Part shown: positions 63,292 to 64,000 of the stretch, one piece after another | How positions within the stretch are numbered: the stretch's first letter is position 1 | How the letters are laid out: each line of letters opens with the position of its first letter | Source: Rotaria sp. Silwood1 | Taxonomy: Eukaryota > Rotifera > Eurotatoria > Philodinida > Philodinidae | Assembly: GCA_905250075.1 (NCBI GenBank) | Contig: CAJNOP010000023.1 | Location: 766,529-830,528, forward strand | Length of the DNA stretch: 64,000 nucleotides | Direction: 5' to 3' | Made by a program: the position numbers and the translations under genes | Notes under the pieces: model-generated | Database searches by the model: none | What the model saw: only the letters and a program-made list of their open reading frames with translations | Told to the model about the DNA's origin: nothing

Positions 63292-64000
63292 CTAAATTAA
63301 ATAAAAGATTAATCATTAAAGATAAGTAATTTTTCTTAGATAAACATATTGAATTCATATAGATTAAATATATGATTTGAAAAATCATAAATAGAGTATA
63401 ATGAAAATTAATAGATCAACAAATGTACTAAAAACAATCACCATGAATAATGAATCTTACGGATAAATAATATTCATGTATCATTAAGCATGATTAAATC
63501 TTAAGATTTAACAAAAAAATTAATAGTAAACTATTATTTGCATTTGTGTTAATTTTCATGAAAATGATCGTATCATAAGTGAAAAAAATATATATATATA
63601 TTTATTTTCTTCTTTGTTATTATCATTGGCAAATATTAGTTGTTAGAATCTCCACTAATTTCTTTTTAGAAAACAAATATACATGAATAGACGCGGCATT
63701 ATGTGAACTACTGAAGAGTATCCAAACTTTTTCGGTTATATTATTATTATTTGAAGTCGTTATCATATTGAATTAATTATGTTGCCGAGAAATATGTTTG
63801 ATCTTAGTCTTTGTAATAGTAGGATTGCAATCCTATACTCTCAAGAGTAATTATTATTTTTCTTTATCTAATTTCAATATTCGATGAATTTTACATCCAT
63901 GAATACTGAAACTACATGATTAAAACTCTTATTCGTAGTTTGATCGAATGAGCAGTTATACTCTGATTGGACGTAATATGTCTGAGTCCCTCAAAAAACT
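63292..64000. other. Probable IGBP1 intron sequence
   Basis: AT-rich, non-coding by inspection, with a TA run near 63590-63602. It lies 5' of an exon whose acceptor at 63292-63293 implies an upstream exon. Confidence 0.5.

Noticed and set aside
1-64000. tRNA, rRNA, CRISPR array or bacterial operon
   Set aside because: None seen by eye. Genes are intron-rich animal genes; a tRNA scan could not be run.
1-64000. Horizontally acquired genes, which bdelloids are known for
   Set aside because: Every recognised gene is of an ordinary metazoan family with native-looking introns; no gene stands out by composition.

Overview
The window is animal nuclear DNA: strongly AT-rich, with intron-containing protein genes of clearly metazoan families (renalase, WDR90/POC16, UNC45, POLR3F, RWDD4, IGBP1/alpha-4, a Dispatched-like RND protein, a PARP). 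Most introns are 45-80 bp with GT..AG ends and T-rich acceptors; a few of 0.5-2 kb are filled with repeats. Short introns, closely spaced genes, and acceptor-like sequences directly in front of many start codons suggest a small invertebrate. A bdelloid rotifer is my best guess (inference; I could not search). Gene models were built by hand from splice sites; every complete model listed keeps one open frame across all junctions.

Left third (1-17 kb): a tandem Ly6/uPAR three-finger protein (minus, running off the left edge), then a 20-exon HEAT-repeat protein, HEATR4-like (minus). It shares a 291-bp divergent promoter with a 7-exon PARP-family ADP-ribosyltransferase (plus). A large foldback repeat fills the last PARP intron. 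About 5.5 kb follow without a recognisable gene but with microsatellites and pyrimidine-rich tracts, probably including upstream sequence of the next gene.

Middle (17-40 kb): a divergent Dispatched-like 12-TM protein (plus), two neighbouring EF-hand paralogues (minus), and two paralogues of an unrecognised small secreted protein about 3 kb apart (minus). The rest is gene-free sequence with several long inverted repeats.

Right third (40-64 kb): a dense block. RWDD4 (plus) is tail-to-tail with WDR90 (minus, 16 exons). WDR90 is head-to-head with renalase (plus). Next come a decayed hAT transposon with intact termini, then POLR3F, UNC45 (18 exons) and the 3' end of IGBP1, all minus, with only 154 and 96 bp between coding regions.

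The genes do not form one pathway: WDR90 is centriolar, UNC45 a myosin/Hsp90 co-chaperone, POLR3F a Pol III subunit, IGBP1 a PP2A-type phosphatase regulator. The less expected content is (a) the secreted-protein pair, (b) the EF-hand pair with a degenerate Trp-containing repeat, (c) several foldback families sitting in introns, (d) five perfect CRE octamers, two close upstream of minus-strand genes and one in the HEATR4/PARP promoter, and (e) possible trans-splice acceptors at start codons.
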